64,000 nt of DNA from Hypholoma sublateritium FD-334 SS-4 (lineage: Eukaryota > Basidiomycota > Agaricomycetes > Agaricales > Strophariaceae), in assembly GCA_000827495.1 (NCBI GenBank), contig KN817613.1, positions 62,001 to 126,000 on the forward strand. The letters are read 5' to 3'. The position numbers and the translations under genes were made by a program. A model generated the notes under the pieces. That model made no database searches. It saw nothing but the letters and a program-made list of their open reading frames with translations, and had not been told where the DNA came from. Of this stretch, positions 33,707 to 44,505 are shown piece after piece (position 1 is the first letter of the stretch; every line of letters begins with the position of its first letter).

Positions 33707-35099
33707 ATGATCTCCTCAGCCTCGACGCTCCTCCTTGTTTCGCTGGTCTTCAATGCTGCGACGGTCTTAAGTGCCCCGATCAGGTGTGTTTTTTCTTCTT
33801 CGAGGGGTGGGGAGTGTGTGCTGATGTGGTGTTCGGTGTGTTAGAATGGACATCTCCGAGCCTGTTGCGCGCTCTGCGATGAGCACCCCGGTGCAGCCCG
33901 CCGCGCGCGCTGTTCCCCTCGAAGCGCGCGAGCCGGACGCCGCCCTCCCCGCCGTCGAAGCGCGCGAGCGGCGCTACCCACGCCGCGTCCACTACGACTT
34001 CTACGAGAAGCGCTCTCCCACCCCTGCCCCCGCCCCCGCGCCCGTCGTGGAAGTGCGCGAACGCCGCTTCCCCCGGCGCGCGCTGCACGACTTCTACAAG
34101 CGCTCCCCGGAGCCGGCGACGTCGGTGAAGGAGAACCTCACGTGGAGCAAGGTCACCGTGCACGACACGCCCGCGGACGCTGCCGCTTTCAACGGCGCCC
34201 ACGCTGGTGGCTCCGGCGACAAGCTCGCGCCGTCGGTGTCGATTGCGATCAGCGCGCCGACGGGTCTGCCGGATGGGACGACGACGATCTCGATGTCGAC
34301 GGTTATACCCGATGCGCCGGCTGCTACGCCCGCTGTGGACCCTAATGCAGCGGCGGCGCCTGCGAGCCCAGCGCCGACGCCCGCTGGTGCCTCCCCCGAC
34401 GCAGGCGCTGCGGCCCCCGCCGCTAGCACCCCCGACGCCAGCGCAGTCGCCCCTTCCGCTCCCGCCGCCGACGCAGGAGCCCCAGCCCCGGTAGCCACGG
34501 AGCCCGCAAGCAGTGCCACCCCCGTCAGTGCCCCCGCGCCCGCCGCGGCCACCGACGCCCCCGCTGCTGCGCCCTCCCCCGCCGCCGACGCCCCAGCTGG
34601 CACGGACTCGCCCGCCGCACCTGCTGCGACTGATGCCAGCTCGCCTGCTGCACCTGATGCCACCGCGCCCGCTGCGCCTACTTCGGCCGCTCCAGCTGCT
34701 GAGGCTACGCCCTCGGCTGACGCCAGCGCGCCTGCAGCGGACGCCAGTAGCTCCTGCGCCGTGAGCTGCCCCGCGCCGTCGGCGACCGCCACCGACGCCG
34801 CGGGCGCAGCTGCCACGCCCACCGCGACGGACGCTGCTGCATCGGCTGACGCCACTGTCACTGCCACCGCGACCGACGCCAGTGCAACCGCCTCTACCGC
34901 GGACGCCTCCTCCCCTGACGCCTCCACTGCGACCGCCACCGATGCCTCCACCGCAACAGCAACCGACGCCCCCACGGCCGGTGGCGACGCCCAGCGCCGC
35001 TCCGCCAAGAACGCGTCCTCGCAGCCCGTCGCGCGGCGCGCACTCGCGTCCAGCGGTGCCGCCTGGGCGTCTGCTTTGAGGCGCCAGCTCAATCTCTGA
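33707..35099 (+). CDS. Secreted Ala/Pro/Thr-rich protein, possible kexin-processed peptide precursor
   Basis: Exon 1 (33707-33783) encodes a clean signal peptide (MISSASTLLLVSLVFNAATV-LSAP). After a 61-nt intron exon 2 runs to the stop at 35097-35099. Near the N terminus two imperfect repeats occur: ARERRYPRRVHYDFYEKRSP and VRERRFPRRALHDFYKRSP, joined by a Pro/Ala linker. Each ends in KR and contains RR pairs, the sites used by Kex2-type proteases. A short folded-looking part follows (VKENLTWSKVTVHDTPADAA), then about 250 residues of Ala/Pro/Thr/Ser/Asp low complexity with TATDAS units, suited to O-glycosylation. The C terminus has more dibasic sites (QRRSAKN, VARRALA, LRRQL). It could be a wall-linked mucin-like protein or a repeated secreted-peptide precursor. 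Confidence 0.7.
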
Positions 35100-35656
35100 G
35101 TGAAGCTTACTCTCTGAGTGATGTGGACCTTTCGACTGGTACTTGTTACAACTACACAGGGATGTATATACGCACGATTGCTGGCCTGTCCGACTGGATC
35201 GGCGGTTAATGCATATACCTTTACTGTTGATTTTCTGTGTGATTGTGTGAGGGTGAGGGGTGCGGGGGAGTTGTTTTGGGTAAATTTTCGGAGGAGCAGT
35301 TGTTTGATTTTCGTGTGCGACGGTGAGTTAGCGCCCGGGGTGGGGATGCGATGATTAGGCGGGGTGGGCGGGCTGCGGCCGCGCCGTCGTATGTAGGGTG
35401 TCCTCTAAGGTCTTGCATGGCTGTTCGACGTGGTGATATTCACTGCCGAACAATCAAGGCAGAGAGTGTACGAGCCAATAAATACTCCAACGCTGCTGCC
35501 GATTTCCGTCTTGCTCCCTCGTCGTACGACTCGGACATGACTGCATCGCATGCAAGAAAGTATCCACGCAATCCGTCGACTGTATTGCCTCTCCATCATC
35601 CACCAAGAACCCGCCCTGCTTCACCGACGGCAGTGCGCCAGGTAGAGCGTTCTCGA
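35100..35656. other. Intergenic, start of the flank shared with 38780-38870
   Basis: No gene supported. Near its end (35617-35656) the sequence TTCACCGACGGCAG...AGGTAGAGCGTTCTCGAACGG recurs at 38837-38870, the outer edge of a larger direct repeat. Confidence 0.5.
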
Positions 35657-36190
35657 ACGGGTCACTAAAATGCTTGTCGCATTTACTGAACTGAACGCGC
35701 ACAGATCGGTGTAATGTGTATTAGTATACAACCAACCACGTATGAAGTAGTAAGCATCACCTAGTCGAACGACTCCGTGCAACGACAAATTGTATGTATG
35801 CCAAAAAAAAGGGCAGAAGGAGGGAAAAAGACAGATACATGCGAAATGTATATCCTATCTGAATCACAGGCCGGAGGGGAAAGAAAAAGAAACGGATAAG
35901 CGGATACATGCTAGTGTACAGCTGCAGGCGTGGGGCGGGTGATTATTGTGTGCGTACATGATAGCAATAACAGTGATGGCAGGCAGACGACGGGTAGCGT
36001 ATCCAATAATTCTAGATCCGTGGGTGCGAAGCGGAAACGGGTGCGAGGACAAGGGAATAGGCCAGATGCGGGCTCAGCGCCCGCGCGCCATCGCGCGCTC
36101 CTTCTCCTTCCTGCGCTGGCGCTTCTCCTCCTCGTGGCGCTTCTCCTCCTCGACCGCGAGCATCTCCTCGCGCTTCGCAATGCGTGCACT
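35657..36190. repeat. Direct repeat, copy 1 (SPT2 3' end and flank)
   Basis: Closely similar to 39405-40140: the block starting GTCACT-AAAT-CTTGTCGCATTTACTG, the poly-A/GGGCAGAAGG segment, CGGATAAGCGGATACATGC, and the terminal SPT2 exon. Copy 2 contains about 190 bp (around 39735-39925) that copy 1 lacks. The P450 gene lies between the copies. Confidence 0.85.
36074..36188 (-). pseudogene. Orphan terminal exon of SPT2
   Basis: This copy of the last SPT2 exon (ARIAKREEMLAVEEEKRHEE, KRQRRKEKERAMARGR-stop) is still open and keeps the acceptor (TTTTTTTAG). The remaining SPT2 exons are missing upstream (36189-36580 is unrelated). It is a truncated duplicate of 40023-40137. Confidence 0.8.
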
Positions 36191-36580
36191 AAAAAAAACA
36201 AGCAACCATCAGCACGCCACCCATCCAAAAAACCCCTTGTGTCTTTAATTACTTATATACGTCGATGTGATTTCAGATCATCGACCCTTGGACCCACTTT
36301 GCTCGAATACAAGGGAAGGATAAATTCTACGGTACCAGAATTGTGCACTTTCAAGCCTAATTACTACTGAGAATCCATACTAGGTTGCAGGCACGACCAC
36401 GACGAGGACTTGACTAATAGGACTGGGCACTGCGTATCGAGCGTTGAAGCACCAAGAATTACCTCCCACTTACGCTATCCAGCTGCAGCGTACGTAAATA
36501 ACTCGACTCCTCCATCTCTCACACAGAACGCGAACACATAAATAGCGCAAACGGCACCTCTCTAATGACATTTCAAACCC
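36191..36580. other. Promoter region of the P450 gene
   Basis: Unique sequence between the SPT2 fragment and the P450 start. No ORF of note. Confidence 0.5.
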
Positions 36581-38595
36581 ATGGCCTCTGCATCCCTCCT
36601 CGACGACATCTCGCACATCTACCCCCCCTCCTCTGGGGCGCTCGTCACGTACGGCGGCGCCGCAGCCCTCGCACTCCTCGCGTATCTCATCTACTCCACC
36701 GTCGTCCCGGACGACAGCGGCTCGATCAGGACGCTCGGCGGCTTCCCGGTGCTCACCGCCTGGGCGTTCTTCACCCAGCGCTACGACTTCTTCTGGGGGA
36801 ACTTCCAGAAGCACGCCGCGCCGCACTTCAAGTTCAGCGTGCTCCATGTGCGTGCTCTCCTATTATGGGTACCCGTTCGATGCACGTGCTGACCAGTAAT
36901 GTACAGCACCAGGTCGTCGCGCTGCGCGGGGAGGAGGCCCGCCAGGCGTTCTTCAACTCGAAGAGCCTCAACTTCTCGGAAGGGTACAAAATTCTGCTTG
37001 GAGGCGTACGCCGCCTTTTTCTTGTAACTTTAACGGAATATAACGAATGATTTTTTTCTGCAGGCTCCTTCCCTCGAGGACATAAATATCCAATCCAGCG
37101 GGGAAGGGGGAGCGTGGTTCAACAAGCAAGTCGCCCTCTTGTTCACGAATAAGCAACGGCTCACGGAGAGTAAGCGTCCTATATTATCGCCGTGGTATAT
37201 TACATTGTTCCTAACTGCGTTTTTTGCGTACCAGATATCCCGACCTTGGTTGAGGACATCAACAGGCGCATGGAGTCGTGGGGACAAGAGGGCCAGATCG
37301 ACCCGTTCAAGAGCATATATGATGTACGTGCGATGTAATAAACGAATTTTACCCCTACGACCTGGCGATCCTGTATACAGCTCGTATTCCAGATGACGGT
37401 GCGGATGGCAAGCTGCGACGAACTGGCGAACGATGCGCAGGAGCTGGAGAAAATCCAAGAGCTCTATTGGATACTCGAAAAGAGCGCAACACCGACGGCG
37501 GTTCTCCTTCCGTGGTTCCCGGGGCGCGCAAAGAAAGCGAAAGAGGTGGCCACCCGACAACTCTATATGAAGTTGAGCCACTATGTCGACCTCAGAAGGG
37601 AGGCCAAGGTCCCGACAAACAACGCAATTGATATTCTCGTCGGACAGGGGCGCTCGAACCCCGACATAATTGCAGTAAGTTGTGGTGGAGTGGTCCACAC
37701 CAAAGCACCGGATACTTATTTAAATAACGCAGTTTATCCTCGGCGTTATACTTACGGGTGTCATTAATACAGGAATTCAGTGTAAGCAGACCACCCCGTA
37801 ATTTTACGGCAAACGCACTTCCTGATTTCCGGCGACTTTCAATATAGCTTGCTGGGCGCTTCTTTTCCTAGGCACCAATCCAGAATGGCGCGCCAAAGTC
37901 CAAGCAGAAGTCGACAGTATAATCGAGAAGCACACCAACACCACGTCGCGCGCCGAGCCGCTGCACAAGCGCCTCGCGTCCGTGCCCACGTCCGTCTGGG
38001 AAGACGAAATGCCCGTCCTGGAGCTCGTCATCCGCGAGACGCTGCGCGTCATCTTCACCTTGACCCTGCTGCGCCGCAACGTCGTCGAGGACATCACCGT
38101 CTCAGGCGGGGTGATCAGGCCGGGCGATTTCATCGCGTACAACGTCGACGACGCGCACAGGAATCCGGATATCTATACCGACGCGGACCGGTTCGACCCA
38201 GGGCGTTTCCTCCCTGGACGCGAGGAAGACAAGAAGGCGACGTTTGCGTTCCTCGGGTGGGGTGTGGGTGAGTATGCTGCAGCTGTGTCTCATGTTTATT
38301 TTTCTTGCAGCTGACAGGATTTTCCAGGACGCCACCCGTGCACTGGGATGAAGATAGCCAAGCTTGAAATCAAACTCATCGTCGCGATGATGCTCGCTGC
38401 GTATGACTATGACGTGGTTGACTCTGCCGGTCGACCGTCAAAGAACCTACCTGAACACGATCGGAACGACATACACCAGGTATGTACTACGAACTTCCCT
38501 TACTATTAAGATGGACAGTCTGACCCCAGCGCCTTTGACAGGCCAGGCCTGTGGGAGAGCCTGTCTATTTGAGATTTGAGAGGGTGGTCGAGTGA
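36581..38595 (+). CDS. Cytochrome P450 monooxygenase
   Basis: About nine exons join in frame. The N terminus has a membrane anchor (GGAAALALLAYLIYSTVVPD) and a GGFPVLTAWAFF hinge-like segment. The I-helix region reads VILTGVINTGIQSCWALLF, with TGVINT at the oxygen-activation position. The K-helix ExxR is ETLR (LVIRETLRVIF), the PERF-like motif is DRFDPGRFLPG, and the heme-binding loop is FLGWGVGRHPCTGMK with the Cys ligand. The last exon ends YLRFERVVE-stop. All hallmark motifs are intact. The GxGRHPCxGMK loop and INTGI helix resemble CYP51-related and CYP7/8-like fungal families, so a sterol-like or lipid substrate is possible but unproven. One junction uses CAGT|GTAAGC after NTGIQ. It would act on the ER membrane. 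Confidence 0.88.
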
Positions 38596-39404
38596 TCGCA
38601 CTTCCTTTTTCCTAAGTGCCGCTGTGTGCACGCCAGTGACTGCCAATTATGTCAAATTAATTACCTCAGAGTAGATAAATAGAGGCTAGCCTTTCTGTAT
38701 TCATATTTCGAAAGTTGTTCGAAAGTTCAAGTGTTCTAGTAGGAGTCGAAGTCAAGAGAATCGTGATATCGATGGATTCCATCCGAGAGTCATCGATGAG
38801 TTTCTCCGTCCTCCTTCGAGAAGCCGCCCGCGAGTTTTTCACCGACGGCAGGTAGAGCGTTCTCGAACGGCGAATTCCACCACGGGTGGGCCTCCGTTGA
38901 GTCGTTCCGCCCAGCAAGCTTGCGCGCAGAGCGCCGCGAGTAGGGGCGCTGGAACTCTGAGTCGCCCGCGCGTGCGTTCCAGCTAAGTCTACGTTGCGCA
39001 GTGGGCGATTGGATGCCCGGTGTGCGCGCCAAGCTTAGTACATAGCTTCTATGCGTCGGGTCCGCTGTGGAGTGGGCGGTACGGTTTTTTGTGATACATC
39101 ATATATGATCCATCAGCTCCTGGCTCTTGAGTCTGTAGCAAAGCACGAACCTGGTCCCCGATTTGAAGAGGAGGTTGTAAAAGATGCGAGTACTTCGCCA
39201 TCCATTGTTTGTCACGGTCTGCGGAGGGAACATTGGGGGAAATGATGTCGGTCATCTGAAGAGTTTGGTCGATGTCGATGTTTGGATGTTGGCTGCTAAT
39301 ACGCGGGACCGTCGAAGGGTTTGTTGAACGTTGAACGTTCAACTTTCGCAATGCACATCGGAGAGCCCATGTGACCGTCAAAACAACCTATTACATCGGG
39401 GCGT
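38596..39404. other. Intergenic, including about 530 bp that interrupts the direct repeat
   Basis: 38820-38870 matches the outer part of copy 1, but the repeat resumes only at 39405. The intervening 38871-39404 is absent from copy 1. It holds a 110-codon minus-strand frame (39049-39381, SPNVPSADRDKQWMAKYSHL and similar) with no recognised family and GTTGAACGTTGAACGTTCAAC (39323-39343). I found no terminal inverted repeats. Confidence 0.55.
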
Positions 39405-40140
39405 CACTCAAAATCCTTGTCGCATTTACTGAACGCTCACGGATCGGTGTATTGTGTATTAGTATATAACCAACCACGTATGAAGTAGTAAACATCTCCC
39501 AGGCGAACGACGTGCAACGACAAATTGTATGTATGCCAAAAAAAAAAAGGGGGGCAGAAGGAAGGAAAAAGACAGATACATGCGAAATGTATATTCCAAT
39601 CTGAATCACAAGCCGGAGGGGAAAAAAAAGAAACGGATAAGCGGATACATGCTAGTGTACAGCTGCAGGCTTGGGTCGGTGCGGGTGATTATTGTGTGCG
39701 TACATGATAGCAATAACAGTGATGGCAGGCAGACAGGCGTAGTACTGATTGTTTGATTGATTGATGGGTGTGTATAGATGGATGGAGCGGAGATGCACGA
39801 AGTGGTGTGGATGTGCACTCTATGTACATGGGGCGGCGAGAGACCGCCGATGCGGGTTTATGATTTCGTCAGAAGCAAGCAAGAAATGAAGAAAGAAGGA
39901 AAGAGACAGAGAATCCAGCCCGGGTAGAGAGACGGGTAGCGTATCCAATAGTTCTAGATCCGTGGTTGCGAAGCAGAAACGGGTGCGCGGACAAAGACAC
40001 AGGCCAGGGCCAGGGGACGGGCTCAGCGCCCGCGCGCCATTGCGCGCTCCTTCTCCTTCCTGCGCTGGCGTTTCTCCTCCTCGTGGCGCTTCTCCTCCTC
40101 GACAGCGAGCATCTCCTCGCGCTTCGCAATGCGCGCACTA
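39405..40140. repeat. Direct repeat, copy 2 (3' part of the full SPT2 gene)
   Basis: Partner of 35657-36190, in the same orientation. It includes the 3' flank and last exon of the complete SPT2 gene and an extra segment of about 190 bp. Confidence 0.85.
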
Positions 40141-41561
40141 AAAAAAACAAGCAATCATCAGCACGCTACCCATCAAACAAAACACAAACAACGCACCTCG
40201 CCTTCTCCTCGCGCTCGAGCGCCGTCGCGTCCGCCTCCATGTCCTCGTCGTCGCTGAACACGTCGCGCGAGACGTACGCCCGCCGGTCCTTCCCGAACAT
40301 CTTCCAGATCTCCTGCGAGATGTCCATCTGCTGCGCGCCCCCGGCGCTGCGCCGCTTCGCGGGCGGCGGCGACTCGGACAGGCTCGGCGAGCGGGGGCGC
40401 TTGGGCGCCTTCTGGCTTGCGCTGGTGCTGGCTGCGGGGCGCAAAGCGGACGCTGCGGAGGTCTTGCTGATTTTGGGGAGCTTGCCGGCGGTGTCAGCCG
40501 GGTTCGTGCGCGAGGGGAGGCTCGTCGATTTGTTGAGCGACGACGGGGCGTACTTCGCCGGCGCGGGCTTGGACGCACGGGGGTCAGCCCGCTGCGACGA
40601 GGGGGCGGACGTAGACGTAGAAGCAGACGGGCCTGGGCAACGACGTCAGCACACATAGCCAACCCATCGGGCGCCACTCACGGGAGGCCGGTGTGTCCGC
40701 ACGCGAAGGTGGCGACGACGACGCCGTAGCGGGCGCCGGAGACGCCTTCGCCGACTGCCTGCTGTCCCGCTTCTTGGTGTCCGAGAACCAGTCGGTGAAC
40801 TGCAGCGCCTCGCTGCCGTCGAGCACCTTCCGGTTCGCGCGCACCTCCATCTGGATCTCGTCCTCCGTGCGCTTGTCGCGCTTCTTCATGTTCAGCTGTA
40901 CGAGTGTGTTGGGCTTCGCCGCCAGGCGGTCCTTCACCGAGCCGCCTGCGGCTGCCGGGTCGTCCGCGGCCTGGGCGCCGCCGCGGTTGGTGACGATGTT
41001 CACCGCACCGCCCGGGAGGCGCATCCCTGTCTTCCCGTGCGTGCGCACGGGCGCCGCGAGCCGCTTCGACACGGAGAACAGCCGCCGCATCTCCGCCTGC
41101 TGCTTGCGTTCGCGCAGCTCCTCGCGCGTGAGCCCGGGCCCGGCGTCCGCCGCGTCGTCGTCCGGCATGCGCCGGCGGCGCACCGCATCGCGGACGTCCG
41201 AGGATGACGCAGGCCACTTGCCCGAAGCCCCGCCGCCGCCCCCAGCGGCCATCTTGCCCGCCTTCTTCGGGCCGTATCGCAGTGCCTCGCGCTGGGCGTC
41301 CTCGATGCGCTGCGCCGCCGCCTCGCGCGTGCGGCGCTCCTCTGCAAGGCGCTCCTCGCGCTCCTGCTCGCGCTGCGCCTCCTCGAGCCGCCGCATCCGC
41401 AGCTTCTTCTCCAGCTGGCGCTCGCGCTCGTCGCGCTCCTCCTGCTGGCGGCGCTGTGCGGTCTCCTTGCGGCGGCGCTCCTGCAGGGCGGTCTCGACGG
41501 CCTGCTGCGACTCGCGGGTGTGGCTGGCGCTGAGCGCCATCAGGGAGGCGAACGACGTCAT
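40023..41561 (-). CDS. SPT2: SPT2-type chromatin protein
   Basis: Three exons from ATG 41561 (MTSFASLMALSASHTRESQQ). The first half is a very basic and acidic alpha-helix (RQQEERDERERQLEKKLRMR, EEAQREQEREERLAEERRTR). The middle has LFSVSKRLAAPVRTHGKTGM and a Ser/Ala/Pro-rich disordered stretch. The C-terminal SPT2 domain contains QQMDISQEIWKMFGKDRRAY, VSRDVFSDDEDMEADATALE and, in the last exon, REEMLAVEEEKRHEEKRQRR. SPT2 proteins bind H3-H4 and control histone recycling during transcription. The exon junctions (TPAS|RPSAS and EKAS|ARIAK) are canonical. A truncated copy of its last exon lies at 36074. Confidence 0.88.
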
Positions 41562-42373
41562 GCTGCGTGCGTGGGGGTGGTGTGGGTGTCAATTTCGGTG
41601 TCGATGCGGCGGGCTGCGAAGGGGACGACGACGGGGTATGGGAGAGGGGTGGGTAAGGGTGTCGTGGCCAGTGGCCCCCGCTGTATAAACGGTGTTTGCT
41701 CGTGTTTGGCACAGCCTCCTGGACAATGAATCAGCCAGTGGCCACTGCAACAAAGGCGACGGCAACCAATGAATGGATGCAAGTTGCAGCACAAAGCGAC
41801 GCGGAGAAATAGGATGATCCGTGTTTCCAACTTGTTTCCAACGTCTATATATTTTGCGGCGTAATAAAATAATAATTACATCGAACGTGGCTCGAGTTGG
41901 ACTCGAGCTCGCTCGTTGGTCACTTGGTATCGGGCCGTGGGTGGCACCGAGCTGGATAAAGTTTGGATAAAATGACAGTAAAATGGCAGAAGGGCAAGCA
42001 AGTGTCGTGGGCATTAACAATCGCCCACAAGAACGCGGGGCCGCACCCGCTCGATTTTACACCCTCCGACCCTCACACGCCCCCCGGCCGTGATGCACGC
42101 AGATCGCAGGACAAAGCGACACGGAGAAATGGGGTGATCCATGTTTCCATCGTCATTGAGTATATTTTGCGGCGTAATAAAACATGATAATTACATCGAA
42201 CGTAATTCGCTCGTTGGTATTGCGCCGCAGGTGGCAGCGGGACGGGTAAAGTGTCATGAACAAGTCGTACAAGCATGTGCGGGCATTCAATCCCCCACAC
42301 AAACGCGGGGCCGCGCACCGCGCTAATCCAGCGCTGTGGATCGTTGCTCCCCCAATCAAATGCCTCCGCATGC
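41562..42373. repeat. Intergenic with a roughly 310-bp tandem duplication
   Basis: The order CAAAGCGACRCGGAGAAAT...TATATTTTGCGGCGTAATAAAA...AATTACATCGAACGT...CGCTCGTTGGT, then AACGCGGGGCCGC, occurs twice: about 41790-42050 and about 42112-42315. The copies are diverged. No gene supported. Confidence 0.65.
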
Positions 42374-44505
42374 TCACGCGCGCCCCCGGCTGTGCCGCGG
42401 CAGGAGCGCCGCCACGCCGAGCGCTCCGCACACCATCGCGAGCATGACGACGTACACGAAGTTCCCGCCGAGGTAGTGCCGCGCGATCGACACCGAGAAC
42501 AGCGAGTTCGCCGCGGCTGGCCCGATCGCGCGCATCACGCTCACCAGCATCTGCACGGCGCACGTCAGCGAGCTGAAGATAAAGGTATGGGGCAGGGCGG
42601 GCACGCACCTGGCTGAGCCCGTTCGTTGCGCCGAGCGAGGCGCGGTTCGGCGACGCGTTTTGGATGAAGATGAAGATGGCGCCTGCAATCCGTCAGCCAC
42701 CAGACCAGGGCCATACAGGGAAGAGCGCGCACCGTAAGCCATGCTCACCGCGACCGAGTTCGCGATCTGCAGCACCACCACCGCCCACACAAGCGGAGTA
42801 TACCCGCGCTCCCGCGCGAGCCAGTTCACCAGCGGGAACGTCGCGAACAGCGGCACCGCCGACGCAATGCCGCACATGAACACGCGCTTCGAGCCGAAGT
42901 GGTCGTTCAGCCGCGCGAAGAAGAACACCTGGATCACGCCGTTCAGCACGCCGTATATCGAGAGCAGGTTCCCGATCGCCGGCGGCGCGAGGCCGAAGCC
43001 CCCGAGGGCAATGGGCGTGGAGAGGAACACGGGGTGGATGGCGCGGAAGGCGATGTCGACGAGCGAGAGCGAGGCGTAGTTCCCCGCGGCGACGACGACG
43101 TCGCGCGTGAGCAGCGCGCGGAGCGGGAGCGGCTTGTCCACCTCCGTCGCGTCGTCGACGAGGCCCGCGCTTTTCGCGGGGGCCGAGGGTGCAAGCGCAC
43201 TAGGCTCCGGCGCAGGGCTTGCGGGCGGCGTGGCCTTCGCCTTCCTGAAGCCCAGGAGCACCGCGATAGGGGTCGGGAAGCGCACTGTCTCCTCGAGGAA
43301 CAGGAAGGTGACGAGCCATGCGACTGCGGAGAAGGTGGCGGGGACTGCGCAGGGCAGGAAGTACGGGTATTTCTTGTGGAACTCGCTGTGGCCAAACAGT
43401 TGCGGGAATCGCTCTGCCGGCCGTGCTAACGACCCCCCGATAATGGGTCCGATCTAGCAAGCGAAGAGCGAAGAAGTCGTGTCAGCGCGCGTTACTTGGA
43501 GCGGGGCTGCAATTATAGGCTCACTGTGGACCCCGTCGACCACGCAATCGGCTGGTATGCATACGCCTATACAAAAGCACGACAGAGCGGGGTGAGATGC
43601 GGCTGCGGGAAAGCTCGAATCACTCACTTTAGATATATTAGTGTCATCAGTCATCTCTGCCATGATGCTGCCAATGGGACGATCAGAACACGCATCTCCT
43701 GCATAGACCGTTTACGTCGCCTACTGTACCTTTTAATGACGCCAATGTTCCCATCTGGAGAGGATGCGCATCAGCGCGGAAATATGGGGGAGGAGAAAAC
43801 CGAATGCATACTCAATGCACCATTCAAGCTTCGACTGATGAGAGAGTTTAGCCACTTATCTCAATCACAAGACGGGGTCCGGTGGACTGGGGTACTGCAA
43901 GTCGAATAGGAATCGCGCTCCCAATTTCACAGAGAGTGCGCCCGCCGCTGCAGTACCTCCATCCGCCCGACCCATCCCAATACAAAAATAACACACCTGA
44001 GCACCAGCCCCCAAAAGGTCGTAGAAAGCCCAAAACAGAACATCGACACACAGAGCCCTGCAAGTCCCACAAGAATCACTGGCTTTCGGCCGATCCGGTC
44101 AGATAGCCGGCTCCAATGCAGCACGGTGAATGCCTGAGTCAGAAAAAAGAGGGATTGCTGATTACGAACAATAACATGAGTCAGTTAGTTACAGGCTAAG
44201 CGAGGAAGGCGCGTCGCGGGACACACCATGAGCCCGACGTAGTACCCCACTTTCGCCTCGTCGCCGTTCGTGATGCCGAGGTCGCGGATGAGCTGAAATT
44301 TTTAGGCGCGTTGAGCACGCGATGAATGAGGTGATATAGGGAGGATACGTACCTGCGGCGCGAATGGGTAGATGACCTGGGACGTCAGCGGCTCTGCGAG
44401 CTGCAGGAACAGCACGATGGAGAACTGGAACGCCGGCAGCGGAGTCGCCTTCTTCTTGCCCGTACAGGGCAGCAACGGCGTCTCCTCGTCGGTCGTGGCG
44501 GTCAT
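42374..44505 (-). CDS. MFS transporter, ZIF-like, second member
   Basis: Starts MTATTDEETPLLPCTGKKKA and ends HSRGRA-stop. TM1 reads FQFSIVLFLQLAEPLTSQVI. Motif A is LSDRIGRKPVILVGLAG. Then come FGLSTTFWGLVL, GNIGVIK, MAEMTDDTNISK, YAYQPIAWSTGST-IGPIIGG, a short loop and second-half blocks RALLTRDVVVAAGNYASLSL, LNDHFGSKRVFMCGIAS and SVMRAIGPAAANSLFSVSIA. The segment normally written R-x-L-x-G-x-LN before GNIGV is not in either flanking exon; a 14-nt microexon at 43821-43834 would supply SRSLN. If that exon is not used the gene is defective. Same family as 25562-27519; substrate unknown. Confidence 0.82.

Noticed and set aside
34094..35092. 332-codon minus-strand ORF opposite the secreted Ala/Pro-rich gene
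   Set aside because: It is the mirror of a GC-rich low-complexity coding sequence; the plus strand has the signal peptide and splice-consistent structure.
40678..41712. Long ORFs on both strands overlapping SPT2 (344 and 331 codons)
   Set aside because: GC-rich shadows of the SPT2 coding frame, which alone has family motifs and canonical junctions.
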